Shown piece after piece: positions 52,220 to 61,117 of a stretch of 64,000 bases of DNA. The notes under the pieces are model-generated. The model was not told the DNA's origin and ran no database searches. It saw only the letters and a list, made by a program, of their open reading frames with translations. The position numbers and the translations under genes are program-made. Every line of letters begins with the position of its first letter. Position 1 is the first letter of the stretch. This DNA comes from Cryobacterium sp. N22 (GTDB lineage Bacteria > Actinomycetota > Actinomycetes > Actinomycetales > Microbacteriaceae): positions 210,796-274,795 of the forward strand of contig NZ_PJJP01000037.1 of NCBI RefSeq assembly GCF_002929555.1. Direction: 5' to 3'.

Positions 52220-53029
52220 ATGCCGAACGACACCGCACTCCTGACCCCCGCCACCCTCGGCGGCCTGCAGCTCGACCTCACCGGCCGGCGCGCCCTGGTC
52301 ACCGGCGGCGGCAGCGGCATCGGCGCCGCCATCGCCAGGGCACTCGGAGCTCACGGCGCCGACGTCGCCGTGCACTACGCGAACAGCAAGGACGGCGCAG
52401 AGGCCGTCGCCGGGGAACTGGTCGGAGCGGGGCGGCGCGCCATCGCGATCGGCGGCGACCTCACCGACCCGGCCCAGGCATCCGCCGTGGTGGCCGCCGC
52501 AGCCGCGCACCTGGGCGGCATCGACATCGTGGTCAACAACGCCGGCCACCTGGTGGGGCGAGCCACCGTGGCCGAGATGTCAGACGAGCACTGGGCGAGC
52601 GTGCTCTCGGTGAACGTGTCCAGCAGCTTCTATGTCACCCGTGCCGCCGTGCCGCACCTGGCCGAATCCGCCGCGGGCCGGGTGGTGCTGATGTCGTCGC
52701 TGGCCGGCGAGAACGGCGGCGGTGCCGGGTCGGTGGCCTACGCCACCGCGAAGGCCGCCATCGTCGGGTTCGCCCGCGGCCTGGCCAAGGAACTCGCCGC
52801 AGACGGCATCACCGTCAACGCCCTCGCGCCCGGTTTCATCGAGGACACCGCCTTCCACAACACCTTCACTCCGGAAGCCGCGCAGAAGAACATCGTGGCC
52901 GGCCTGCCCCTGCAACGGCCGGGCACGGTCGACGATGTCGCCGGCGCCGTGCTGTACCTGGCCTCGGATCTCTCGTCGTTCGTCACCGGTCAAGTGATCG
53001 ACATCAACGGCGGGGCGAACTTCCGGTGA
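52220..53029 (+). CDS. SDR oxidoreductase, probable deoxy-keto-uronate reductase
   Basis: A 269-residue short-chain dehydrogenase. Cofactor motif TGGGSGIG (28-35), NNAGH, catalytic Ser in MSSLAGENG, Tyr174 and Lys178 (YATAK) are complete. The start at 52220 follows a short G-rich site. Inference from context: it reduces the 4-deoxy-5-keto-uronate released by the lyases to 2-keto-3-deoxygluconate (KDG), as DehR does in alginate pathways or KduD in pectin/GAG pathways. KduI isomerase is not encoded in the operon. The stop overlaps the next GTG start by 4 nt. Confidence 0.85.
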   Translation: MPNDTALLTPATLGGLQLDLTGRRALVTGGGSGIGAAIARALGAHGADVAVHYANSKDGAEAVAGELVGAGRRAIAIGGDLTDPAQASAVVAAAAAHLGGIDIVVNNAGHLVGRATVAEMSDEHWASVLSVNVSSSFYVTRAAVPHLAESAAGRVVLMSSLAGENGGGAGSVAYATAKAAIVGFARGLAKELAADGITVNALAPGFIEDTAFHNTFTPEAAQKNIVAGLPLQRPGTVDDVAGAVLYLASDLSSFVTGQVIDINGGANFR

Positions 53030-54900
53030 CCGCCGTGCAGCACGCCAGGGGAGGGTGGTGGCACGACTACGTCTGCCCCACCCACGGCACCGAGCTGGAG
53101 CCCCGCTCCGGCGACACGTACCCGTGCCGGTACGGCTGCCGGTTCACCGGCGAACCGTTCGCCTCGGCCTGGACCGTCTACGCCCACCAGGCCGGGGCCC
53201 GCCGGGCCCGGTTGCTTGCCCACCGCTACACCGGGGCCCGCGCACGCGGAGCCGCCGACCCGGCCGACCGGGACGAGGCCGCACGCATCGTGACGGAGTT
53301 CGCCGAGGTCTATGCCGACATCGCGGCCGCCGGCTGGAGCACCCAGAGCGAACCGTGGATGCTGCGCGGCAAGCTCTTCGCCCAGGCCCTGACCGAGGCG
53401 ATCTGGGCGGTGCAGCTGGCCGATGCCGTGGCGGAGCTGGTCACCGACGACACGATCAGGCCGGCCCTGGGCGCCCCGGTGGTCACCCTGCTGACCGGGC
53501 TCCTGGCGACCATCACGTCGGCCCGGCACACCCTGGTGGTGGACAGGAACGACCCGACCAGCAACTATGTGGCGTGGATCGACGCGGCCGGAGCGACCCT
53601 GAACCGGGCCCTGGTGGCCCTCGGCCACGCCGACGACGGCCAGGACTGGGTCAACCGCACCTTCGAGCACGCCCGGCTCGCCATCGGCGCCGACGGCTGG
53701 GAGTGGGAGGGATCCACCTACTACCACCTGTTCGTGCTGCGGGCCTACCTGCTGGCCCTGCGCGGCACCGACCCGGCCGCGCTGCCCGCCGACGCCGCCG
53801 AACGGCTTGCCGACATGATGCAGGTGCTGGCCGGCCTGGCCGCACCGGACGGCACCCTGCCGATGCTGCACGACGGACCGTACGACCGGGTTCCCGCCCA
53901 CCTCGAAGTGCTCGAGGTGTGCGTGCTAGCCGGCCAGCTCTGGACGGATTCCCCGCTCGACAGGGTGGAAGCGGCGACCCGCCGGTGCCTCGGGGCCGCC
54001 CACGACGGCCTCGAAGACCTGCTGACCGGCTGGTTCGCCGGCCCGGCACGGCCTGCGCCGCTCCAGGGAGCGGCACCTTCCGGCCCTCGGCCATCCGTGT
54101 TGTTCGCCAACGCCGGCTACGCGGTGCTCCGCGACCCGGGGGACACCTGGCAGGCCGTGCTCGACGCCGGCCCGCACGGCGGTTCGCACGGGCACCTCGA
54201 CAAGCTGGGCCTCTACCTCTACGGCACCGGTGTCGCCTGGCAGCCCGCACCCGGTGTGCCGCCGTACGCCAGCACCCTGCGCCGCGGCTACTACGCCCGC
54301 ACCCTGGCGCACCCCACCGTGCGGGTCGACGACCTCGACCAACTGCCCACAACGGGCGTGGTGGAGGACTTCTCGGCGACGCGGGTCGTGGCCAGCGCCG
54401 CCGACGCCATCGCCGGGGTCGCGCTGCGCCGCGAGCTCGTGATGACCGACGACTACCTGCTCGACATCGTGCACGCTGTCGTCGACGACACCGCCGAAAC
54501 CGGCGATGGACGTCGGATCACCCTCGCCCTCCGTCCCGCCGTGCCCCTCTCGGTCACGGCAGACGGCGGCGCCTGGCGCACCACCTGGGCGGCAACGCGA
54601 GACGGCAAACCGGCGCCGGACCCGGCGCCGGACGCCGCCCTGCTGCACGGCTTCCACCGGGCCACCGCGCCGGCCGTGCTGCTGGCCGGACCCGGCCGTG
54701 GACCCTCCGACGACCCGGCCCGCACCCTCACGATCGCCGACTGGACCGTCACCGGGCACGAGGCCTGGTTCGTCTCGGTCTACGCCCCCGGCACTGCCGT
54801 CGTGCATGACGTGATCCTGCACACCGGCGCGGCCGGCCTCACCGCCGTACGGGTCCTCCACACCGACGGCCGCTCCACCGATCACGAGGTGACCCGATGA
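53026..54900 (+). CDS. Heparinase II/III-family polysaccharide lyase A
   Basis: A 624-residue lyase with an N-terminal helical (alpha/alpha toroid) part and a C-terminal beta-sandwich of the heparinase II/III type. At the start a Cys/Cys/His knuckle (YVCPTHGTELEP and CRYGCRF) resembles a metal site seen in several family members. Candidate catalytic residues are Tyr232/233 in WEGSTYYHLF and His388/390 in GGSHGHLDKLG. No signal peptide, so it is cytoplasmic and likely trims imported oligosaccharides exolytically. PL15-like members act on oligo-alginate. It overlaps both neighbours by 4 nt. Confidence 0.83.
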   Translation: MTAVQHARGGWWHDYVCPTHGTELEPRSGDTYPCRYGCRFTGEPFASAWTVYAHQAGARRARLLAHRYTGARARGAADPADRDEAARIVTEFAEVYADIAAAGWSTQSEPWMLRGKLFAQALTEAIWAVQLADAVAELVTDDTIRPALGAPVVTLLTGLLATITSARHTLVVDRNDPTSNYVAWIDAAGATLNRALVALGHADDGQDWVNRTFEHARLAIGADGWEWEGSTYYHLFVLRAYLLALRGTDPAALPADAAERLADMMQVLAGLAAPDGTLPMLHDGPYDRVPAHLEVLEVCVLAGQLWTDSPLDRVEAATRRCLGAAHDGLEDLLTGWFAGPARPAPLQGAAPSGPRPSVLFANAGYAVLRDPGDTWQAVLDAGPHGGSHGHLDKLGLYLYGTGVAWQPAPGVPPYASTLRRGYYARTLAHPTVRVDDLDQLPTTGVVEDFSATRVVASAADAIAGVALRRELVMTDDYLLDIVHAVVDDTAETGDGRRITLALRPAVPLSVTADGGAWRTTWAATRDGKPAPDPAPDAALLHGFHRATAPAVLLAGPGRGPSDDPARTLTIADWTVTGHEAWFVSVYAPGTAVVHDVILHTGAAGLTAVRVLHTDGRSTDHEVTR

Positions 54901-56918
54901 GCACGGCGCGGACCGCCGTCGCGGGCAGCCGGCCGCTGCTGCTCGCCGGGCAGGAAGACCGGTTGCGCTCCGAGATCCTCACGGTGAAGGCCGCGCAGTT
55001 CCGCCGGCTGCTCGACGAGTGCGAACGGTACCGGGGCCTGCCGCTGGCACCGGAACATCCGGACGCCTCGATCACCTACCTCGGCCCCGCCGCCGCCAAC
55101 CTGGCGCTGGCCCACCGGCTGACCGGCCAGGAGCACTACCTCACCGAGCTCCGCCGCTGGCTCGACGTGGCCGTGGGCTACCCGCACTGGGGCAAGGCGC
55201 ACCTGCCCGACCACGACCTCGACGCCGGCTGGCTGCTGCATGGCCTGGGCCTGGCCTATTCCTGGGCGGGCGACGCCCTGCCGGAACCCGAACGGATCCG
55301 CCTGCGGGACAAGCTCATCCTGCAGGGCGCCCGGCTGCACGAGTTCGCGGTTGCTTCCGAGGGCGGCTGGTGGGCCTCGTCGTACTGGCAGAACCACAAC
55401 TGGATCTGCTTCGCCGGCCTGGCCACGGCCGCCTACGCCATCGTCGCCGAGCATCCGGACGCTCGCGCCTGGTCCGACCTGGCCAAGGCCAACTTCGACA
55501 CCGTGCTCGACCTGCTGCCCGACGACGGCTCGAACAACGAGGGCGTCGTGTACTGGCGCTACGGCGTGCCGTGGCTGGTGAGCTACCTCGACGTGCTGCG
55601 CTCCGCGGAGGGCACCGACTGGTTCGCCCGCAGCGACTACCTTCGTGAGACGTTCTGGTACCGGCTCTACCAGGCCGCGCCGGACCTCGAACGCACCGTC
55701 AACCACGGCGACTGCCACGACCGGCGCAGCGGCCACTCGGTTGCCCTGTACTACAAGCTCGCCGCCGAATACGGCATCGGGCAGGCCCAGTGGCTGGCGC
55801 GCCGGGTGGCCGACGGGTTCTTCTGGCGGGAGGCGTATGAGAGCGGCGTGCGGCCCGGAGTGCGCGCCGAGGCCTACCAGGAACTGCTCTGGTTCGACCC
55901 GACCGTGGCCGAGATCGACCCGCAGAGCCTGCCGACCAGCCGGTTCTTCCCCGACCTCGGGCTTGTTGTCGGGCGCACCTCCTGGCAGCCGGATGCGACG
56001 CTTGTCTCCGTGAAGGCGGCTCCCGGCGGCGGCCACCAGGCCTGGGCCGCCTCGGCGAAGCTCGACCGGGAACACGGCTGGACCACCCTGAACGCCGGCC
56101 ACCAGCACCCGGACGCCGGCAGCTTCGTGATCCTCGGGCACGGCTCCTACCTCGCCATCGACGAGGGCTACTCGAGCCGCAAACGCACCGACCACCACAA
56201 CGGGGTGCTCGTGGACGGCCACGGCTTCGTCAACGAAGACCGCTACCACGTGTTCGAAAACCTCGACCGGCGGCACATCGCCGAGGTCCTGACCACCACC
56301 CTCGCCGGCGGCTGGGTGCACACGGTGAGCGAAATCGGCGCGATGTACGACCCCGCCCTCGGCGTGCAGCGGCTGCGCCGGCACCTGGTGATGTCACCGG
56401 CGGGCACGGTCTTCACCGTCGACGAGTGCGTGGCGCGCGATCCGCGCGCCTTCACCTGGCTGCTGCAGACCGACAACCTGCCCGCGGCCCAGGGCGATGC
56501 GCGCTACCTCGCCCAGGCGGGCAGCGGATGCCTGCTGGTGACGCTCCTGGAACCGACGGAGGCCCACACCGAGGTCGCCACGACCACGGTGCAGGCCAAC
56601 CCCACCTCGTCCACGCCCGCGCTGGCCATCGTGACCGAGCAACACACCCTGCGCCGCACGACAGCGCCCGTCACGGCCGCCGTCTTCGTCACCGTGCTCG
56701 AACCGCGCGCCTGGAACGACACCGAAGCCTCACAGGTGAGCGCGCGCATTCACGACCGGACGGTGCACCTATCGGTGAGCCGGGCCGGCCGCAGCGAACA
56801 CGTCGTCCTGCACCTCGACGGGCAGACCGCCACCCTGGCCGCCCCGGCCGGCGCGGCGCAGGTGAGAGGCACGGGATTTGCCGCCGAAACCGGCCCCGAC
56901 GAAAGGAACACCCCATGA
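54897..56918 (+). CDS. Heparinase II/III-family polysaccharide lyase B (DUF4962-like)
   Basis: A 673-residue lyase of the DUF4962 plus heparinase II/III type, unlike lyase A in sequence. Landmarks are SYWQNHNWICFAG (His167), VVYWRYGVPW (Tyr219), NHGDCHDRRSGHS, and GHQHPDAGSF (His402/404), which together match a lyase active centre of His and Tyr. No signal peptide; cytoplasmic. It may use a different uronide or a different linkage from lyase A. The exact PL family needs alignment. It overlaps both neighbours by 4 nt. Confidence 0.82.
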   Translation: MSTARTAVAGSRPLLLAGQEDRLRSEILTVKAAQFRRLLDECERYRGLPLAPEHPDASITYLGPAAANLALAHRLTGQEHYLTELRRWLDVAVGYPHWGKAHLPDHDLDAGWLLHGLGLAYSWAGDALPEPERIRLRDKLILQGARLHEFAVASEGGWWASSYWQNHNWICFAGLATAAYAIVAEHPDARAWSDLAKANFDTVLDLLPDDGSNNEGVVYWRYGVPWLVSYLDVLRSAEGTDWFARSDYLRETFWYRLYQAAPDLERTVNHGDCHDRRSGHSVALYYKLAAEYGIGQAQWLARRVADGFFWREAYESGVRPGVRAEAYQELLWFDPTVAEIDPQSLPTSRFFPDLGLVVGRTSWQPDATLVSVKAAPGGGHQAWAASAKLDREHGWTTLNAGHQHPDAGSFVILGHGSYLAIDEGYSSRKRTDHHNGVLVDGHGFVNEDRYHVFENLDRRHIAEVLTTTLAGGWVHTVSEIGAMYDPALGVQRLRRHLVMSPAGTVFTVDECVARDPRAFTWLLQTDNLPAAQGDARYLAQAGSGCLLVTLLEPTEAHTEVATTTVQANPTSSTPALAIVTEQHTLRRTTAPVTAAVFVTVLEPRAWNDTEASQVSARIHDRTVHLSVSRAGRSEHVVLHLDGQTATLAAPAGAAQVRGTGFAAETGPDERNTP

Positions 56919-57577
56919 CCGCCGCAACCCGGCTCCCGCGCAACCGCCCCGCTCCGGCCGACCGCGGTTGGGAGCACCGGCTGCTGGCGGCCATGGCCTA
57001 TCCCGCGAACCTCGCGTTCGTGGGGGTGGCCGCGCTCATCCTGGCCCTGCCGGTGGTGACCATCCTGCCCGCGTCGGTGGCGGCCGCTCGCGCCCTGCGC
57101 CTCTGGCTGCAGGACGGCGAGACCGCCGTCTTCACCGCCACGTTCCGCGAGTTCGGCGCCACCTGGCGGCGCACCCTGCCGATGGGCGTCGGCAGTGTTG
57201 CCGTCGTGCTGCTGCTTTCGGTCGACAGCTTCTTTCTCGGCCAGCAGCTCAGCGCCGCCGGCGCCGGGGCGAGTCCGGTGGCGCTGGTTCTGGCCGCGGC
57301 CACCGTACCCGTTGCCCTGGCCGTGACCCTGCTGCTGCTGGCGCTGCCGGTGGCCGCAGCCCGGAGCCGGGAGGGAACCGCACGCCAGTGGCTGGTGGAA
57401 GCGGGCTACCTGATCGCCCGCCGCCCCGTGCAGGCGCTGCTGCTGCTCGCAATCGTCGTCATCTTCTTCCTCACCTGTTACCTGCTGCCCACCCTGGTGC
57501 CGTTTTTCGGCCTCTCCCTGCCCGTCTACCTCGCCCTCGTCACCCTGGGCCGGAACACGGGCGGCACATCCTCATGA
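56915..57577 (+). CDS. DUF624 / YesL-like membrane protein
   Basis: A 220-residue integral membrane protein with about five helices and short loops. DUF624 members (B. subtilis YesL) sit in rhamnogalacturonan and other oligosaccharide operons, but their role is not known. Here the pieces NLAFVGVAALILALPVVTIL and LVTLGRNTGG are typical. Its position between lyase B and the KDPG aldolase, with 4-nt overlaps on both sides, shows it belongs to the uronide system. It may assist the ABC importer or sense its substrate. Confidence 0.82.
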   Translation: MTAATRLPRNRPAPADRGWEHRLLAAMAYPANLAFVGVAALILALPVVTILPASVAAARALRLWLQDGETAVFTATFREFGATWRRTLPMGVGSVAVVLLLSVDSFFLGQQLSAAGAGASPVALVLAAATVPVALAVTLLLLALPVAAARSREGTARQWLVEAGYLIARRPVQALLLLAIVVIFFLTCYLLPTLVPFFGLSLPVYLALVTLGRNTGGTSS

Positions 57578-58290
57578 CCGGAGCATCCATGACCCGCACC
57601 CCCGTCGCGCCCGCACCAGCGGCATCCGCCCGCCGTACCCCGTCGGCCCTGCTCGGGCAGAACCCGCTGATCGCCGTGCTGCGCGCCGGGCGGGCGACCG
57701 ACTACGACCGCGTCGCCGCGGTGCTCGCCGACAACGGTGTGCGCTCCATCGAGTTGACCCTGAGCACACCGGGCACCTTCGAGCATCTACCGGCCCTGCA
57801 GAAAAGCCTGGGTGAGCGCGTCGAGATCGGTATCGGCACGATCGTGACCACCGACCAGGCCCGCCGCGCGATCGATGCCGGTGCCGGCTACCTGGTGACC
57901 CCGGTCGTCGACCTCGAGGTCATCGACCTGGCGGTGCGTGCCGGCACACCGATCTATGCGGGCGGACTCACGCCGACCGAGCTGTACTCGGCGTGGGCGG
58001 CCGGCGTCACCGCGGTCAAGATCTTCCCCGCCCAGACCGTGGGCAGCGCCTACGCGGCGCACCTGCGGGGCCCGTTTCCCGACCTTCAATTCCTGCCGTC
58101 CGGCGGGGTCGGCCTGGCCGACGTGCCCGCCTGGCTGCGGGCCGGGGCCGTGGCCGTGAGCCTCGGTGGCCCACTGCTCGGTGACGCCCTCGCCGGGGGA
58201 TCCCTGGTCGCGCTGGCCGATCGGGCCAGACGCGCCGTCGACATCGTTCGGGAATGCCGCGAACCCGGCCAGACCGGGAGCGGGGCATGA
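57574..58290 (+). CDS. eda: 2-keto-3-deoxy-6-phosphogluconate (KDPG) aldolase
   Basis: A 238-residue TIM-barrel class I aldolase. Schiff-base Lys149 is in VKIFPAQ, the acid Glu60 in SIELTLST, and the phosphate grip FLPSGGVGLADVPAWL is intact. It cleaves KDPG into pyruvate and glyceraldehyde-3-phosphate, the last step of the pathway. A Pro/Ala-rich N-terminal extension of about 25 residues precedes the core, so the ATG at 57589 may be the true start. It overlaps both neighbours by 4 nt. Confidence 0.92.
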   Translation: MTGASMTRTPVAPAPAASARRTPSALLGQNPLIAVLRAGRATDYDRVAAVLADNGVRSIELTLSTPGTFEHLPALQKSLGERVEIGIGTIVTTDQARRAIDAGAGYLVTPVVDLEVIDLAVRAGTPIYAGGLTPTELYSAWAAGVTAVKIFPAQTVGSAYAAHLRGPFPDLQFLPSGGVGLADVPAWLRAGAVAVSLGGPLLGDALAGGSLVALADRARRAVDIVRECREPGQTGSGA

Positions 58291-59273
58291 ACGGGGTTCG
58301 CGGAGGTGGTGGTGGAGGTGGTGTGGTCACCCTCGGCGAAACCATGGCGCTGATGAGTTCGGACACCTGCGGGCCACTGCAGCACAGCCGGGCAATGACC
58401 ATGGGCATCGGCGGTTCGGAGAGCAACGTCGCCATCGCCCTGCGCCGGCTCGGCGTGGACGTGACGTGGATCGGCCGGGTCGGGGAGGACTCGCTCGGCG
58501 ACCTGGTGGCACGCGAGATCGGGGCGGAGGGCGTTGCGGTGTGCGCCGTGCGCGACCCGGACGCGCAGACCGGGGTGATGATCAAGGAACGCCGCACCAG
58601 CCGCCAGACCCGGGTCTGGTACTACCGCAGCGGCAGCGCAGGATCCCGGCTCTGCCCGGCCGACATCGACCCGGCCACCATCCGGTCGGCGGCGCTGCTG
58701 CACGTCACTGGAATCACCCCGGCCCTGTCGCCATCCGCCGCCGACGCCACCTTCACCGCGGTGAACCTGGCCAGGGAGGCCGGCGTGCCGGTGTCGTTCG
58801 ACCTGAACTACCGCGGCAAACTCTGGTCAGCCGCCGAGGCCCGCGAGGTCTACCGCCGGCTCATCCCGCTCGCCGACCTGGTCTTCGCCGGCGACGGCGA
58901 AGCCGAAATCGCAGTGGGCGCCGGCCAGCAGCCGGCGGGCGGCAGCGGGATGGATCTGGCGCACCGCCTGGTTGACGCCGGTGCCGGCCAGGCGATCGTG
59001 AAACTCGGCGAGCACGGTGCCGTGGCCGTGGTCGACGGCGTGGAATACCAGCGGTCGGCCATCACGGTCGAGGCCCTCGACACCGTCGGCGCCGGCGACG
59101 GATTCGTGGCCGGCTACCTGGCCGAGTACCTGGCGGGGGAGAGCGTGGCCGTTCGCCTCACCACTGCCGTGACCGTGGGCGCATACGCCTGCCTGGTTCC
59201 CGGCGACTGGGAGGGCATGCCCCGCCGCAGCGAACTGGCCGGCCTGGCCGCGACCGAACCGGTCTCGCGATGA
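58287..59273 (+). CDS. kdgK: 2-keto-3-deoxygluconate (KDG) kinase
   Basis: A 328-residue PfkB-family sugar kinase. The N-terminal GGSESNVAIALRRLG is the KdgK-type sugar-binding motif, SFDLNYRGKLW is typical of KDG kinases, and the ATP motif DTVGAGDGF carries catalytic Asp271. A stretch of seven Gly residues (residues 6-12) follows the start. It phosphorylates KDG to KDPG, the substrate of the aldolase just upstream. It overlaps both neighbours by 4 nt. Confidence 0.9.
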   Translation: MNGVRGGGGGGGVVTLGETMALMSSDTCGPLQHSRAMTMGIGGSESNVAIALRRLGVDVTWIGRVGEDSLGDLVAREIGAEGVAVCAVRDPDAQTGVMIKERRTSRQTRVWYYRSGSAGSRLCPADIDPATIRSAALLHVTGITPALSPSAADATFTAVNLAREAGVPVSFDLNYRGKLWSAAEAREVYRRLIPLADLVFAGDGEAEIAVGAGQQPAGGSGMDLAHRLVDAGAGQAIVKLGEHGAVAVVDGVEYQRSAITVEALDTVGAGDGFVAGYLAEYLAGESVAVRLTTAVTVGAYACLVPGDWEGMPRRSELAGLAATEPVSR

Positions 59274-60262
59274 CGGTGGCCGCCGAAGCGGATGCGGGTT
59301 TCATCGTCGGCGCCTATGCCGGTTCCCCCACGGCAGGGCGGTGGGATCCGGCGGTCGAGAGCGAGTATCTCGACGGGCTGGCCGGGGTCGCCGGCATCCG
59401 GGGCCTCGAGCTGCCCTGGCTGGGCAGCCTGCACCCGCACGACGAGTCCTGGCTGCTGGCGACCCTGCCGCCCGGCTGGCAGGTGGTGCTCACCTCGGTG
59501 GGCTACACCGTTGCCGCGGTGGCCAGGGACCCCGCACACGGGCTGGCCTCCGACGATGCCGGGGGCCGCCGCGCCGCCGTGACGAACGTGGCAGAGATGC
59601 TGGCCGGGGTGCGCCGCCTCAACGACTCCGCCGGGAGCGCCGTCGTCACGGCCGTGGAACTGCAGGCCGGCCCGGGGCCACACCACAGCGCATCGGCCAG
59701 TGCGGCCGCTCTCGCCACCTCCCTGGCCGAGATCGGCGCCTGGAACTGGGAGGGCGCCGCGGTGCTGCTCGAGCACTGTGACGCCCGGGTGCCCGGCCAG
59801 GCCCACGCCAAGGGCTTCCTGCCCCTCGGAGACGAGATCGCCGCCATCCGCTCGTCGGGCGCCCCGGTGGGGGTCGCCCTGAACTGGGGGCGGTCGGCCA
59901 TTGAACTGCGCTCGTCGTCCCGGGTGCACGAACACCTGAGGGAGGCGAGGGACGCCGGTCTGCTGCGCGCACTGATGTTCTCCGGCGTCGCCGACCGGCC
60001 GAGTGCCTACGGCGACGCGTGGGCGGATGCGCACCTGCCGTTCGCCCCGCAACCCGACGCGGCGGATCACGCGGCGTATTCCGAGCCGGCCTCGATGCTC
60101 ACCGTCGGGCTGGCCCGCGGTGCCCTCCTCGAAGCCGGCGGGCTGCTTTATTCCGGCATCAAGTTCGCGTGGCGGCCCGCCGAGGCGTCGGTCGCCGATC
60201 GGGTGGCGATGATCCGGCAGAGCGTCACCCTGCTCACCGAGGCGGCCCCGGCGGGGTCCTGA
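59270..60262 (+). CDS. DUF4862 family protein
   Basis: A 330-residue soluble protein. It begins FIVGAYAGSPTAGRWDPAVE, then has LELPWLGSLHPHDESWLL, VELQAGPG, LLEHCDARVPGQAHAKGFL and GVALNWGRSAIELRS. I read this as DUF4862, a group with a TIM-barrel look (alternating strands and helices, scattered His/Glu that could bind metal, much like xylose-isomerase-type barrels). No activity is known to me. Being last in the uronide operon and overlapping kdgK by 4 nt, it is probably a sugar isomerase, epimerase or lyase needed for one substrate. Confidence 0.75.
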   Translation: MTVAAEADAGFIVGAYAGSPTAGRWDPAVESEYLDGLAGVAGIRGLELPWLGSLHPHDESWLLATLPPGWQVVLTSVGYTVAAVARDPAHGLASDDAGGRRAAVTNVAEMLAGVRRLNDSAGSAVVTAVELQAGPGPHHSASASAAALATSLAEIGAWNWEGAAVLLEHCDARVPGQAHAKGFLPLGDEIAAIRSSGAPVGVALNWGRSAIELRSSSRVHEHLREARDAGLLRALMFSGVADRPSAYGDAWADAHLPFAPQPDAADHAAYSEPASMLTVGLARGALLEAGGLLYSGIKFAWRPAEASVADRVAMIRQSVTLLTEAAPAGS

Positions 60263-60313
60263 TTCCGCGGTCTGGGCTGCACGGCCCCAGCGGCGGCGGT
60301 TTATCAGGACAAC

Positions 60314-60348
60314 GGACGGAAATAAGGACGCTGCGTCCAATTCCGTCC
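60314..60348 (+). terminator. Candidate terminator at the end of the uronide operon
   Basis: GGACGGAA (60314-60321) pairs with TTCCGTCC (60341-60348), with a smaller hairpin GGACG/CGTCC (60326-60330 and 60334-60338) inside. A pyrimidine-rich stretch follows. Between 60263 and 60454 I see no gene. Confidence 0.6.
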
Positions 60349-60454
60349 TTCTCAACGCACTTCTTCCTTATATCGAGGTGCGGTTCTGCACCACGAAGGA
60401 GCGCGGGCTGGTCACCGCCGCCGGAGTCGCCAGCCGGCGGGTCCTGAACGACTA

Positions 60455-61117
60455 CTACGAGGCGTCGAGTGCCTCGCCGGTCGGGTCCACCGCATTCGTG
60501 TCGACCAGGGGCATACCGCCCAGTGGCACCCCCGCCCAGGAGAGCAGTGTCCAGCCCTCGTCGGGCGAGCCCGTCAGCTCGACCACACCGGTGTTGTCCA
60601 GGTCGTGCAGCCCGGCGAACATCGGCGGCACATTCGTGGCGCGGGCCGCCGCCCAGACCCGGATCGCCGCTCCGTGACTGAACACCGCCGCCGTCGCTCC
60701 ACTGGCCGCGGCCACGGCGATGTCGGCGTCGAACCGGGCGAAGAACGCGTGCCCATCCGGCCCGCCGGGCATGCCCACATCGAGGTTGCCGGCTCCCCAG
60801 GCGAACACGGTCTCCATGTAGGTGCGGATGGATGCGTGATCGCTGCGTCGCTCGAGCGCGCCGGCTTCGATCTCGTGCAGGCCGTCGGCCACCTGGATGT
60901 CCAGGCCCCGGTCGACCGCGAGCGGCCGGGCGGTGAGCTGGGTGCGAAGCAGCGTGGACGCGAAAATGGTGTCGACCGAATCGAACCGGAGCGCCTCGGG
61001 TATGACGGCGGCCTGGCGTTCACCGAGCTCGGTCAGGCCCGGGCCCGGGTGGGCGGTGTCGAGTTGCCCGAGTACATTCGCGGGCGTCTGGCCGTGGCGG
61101 ATCAGGAGGAGTCGCAT
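60455..61117 (-). CDS. Histidine phosphatase family protein
   Basis: A 220-residue phosphoglycerate-mutase-like phosphatase. RHG motif LLLIRHGQTPAN at the N-terminus (His8), an acidic core GLHEIEAGALE and a C-terminal FSHGAAIRVW with the second His. These complete the active site. It differs from the two other phosphatases of the window (1527 and 21956). An AGGAGGA site precedes the ATG at 61117. It is convergent with the uronide operon, and its substrate is unknown. Confidence 0.87.
   Translation of the reverse strand: MRLLLIRHGQTPANVLGQLDTAHPGPGLTELGERQAAVIPEALRFDSVDTIFASTLLRTQLTARPLAVDRGLDIQVADGLHEIEAGALERRSDHASIRTYMETVFAWGAGNLDVGMPGGPDGHAFFARFDADIAVAAASGATAAVFSHGAAIRVWAAARATNVPPMFAGLHDLDNTGVVELTGSPDEGWTLLSWAGVPLGGMPLVDTNAVDPTGEALDAS

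Noticed and set aside
60378..60677. Small gene after the uronide operon
   Set aside because: Most of it is antisense to the histidine phosphatase gene and its composition is that of a shadow frame; no ribosome site.
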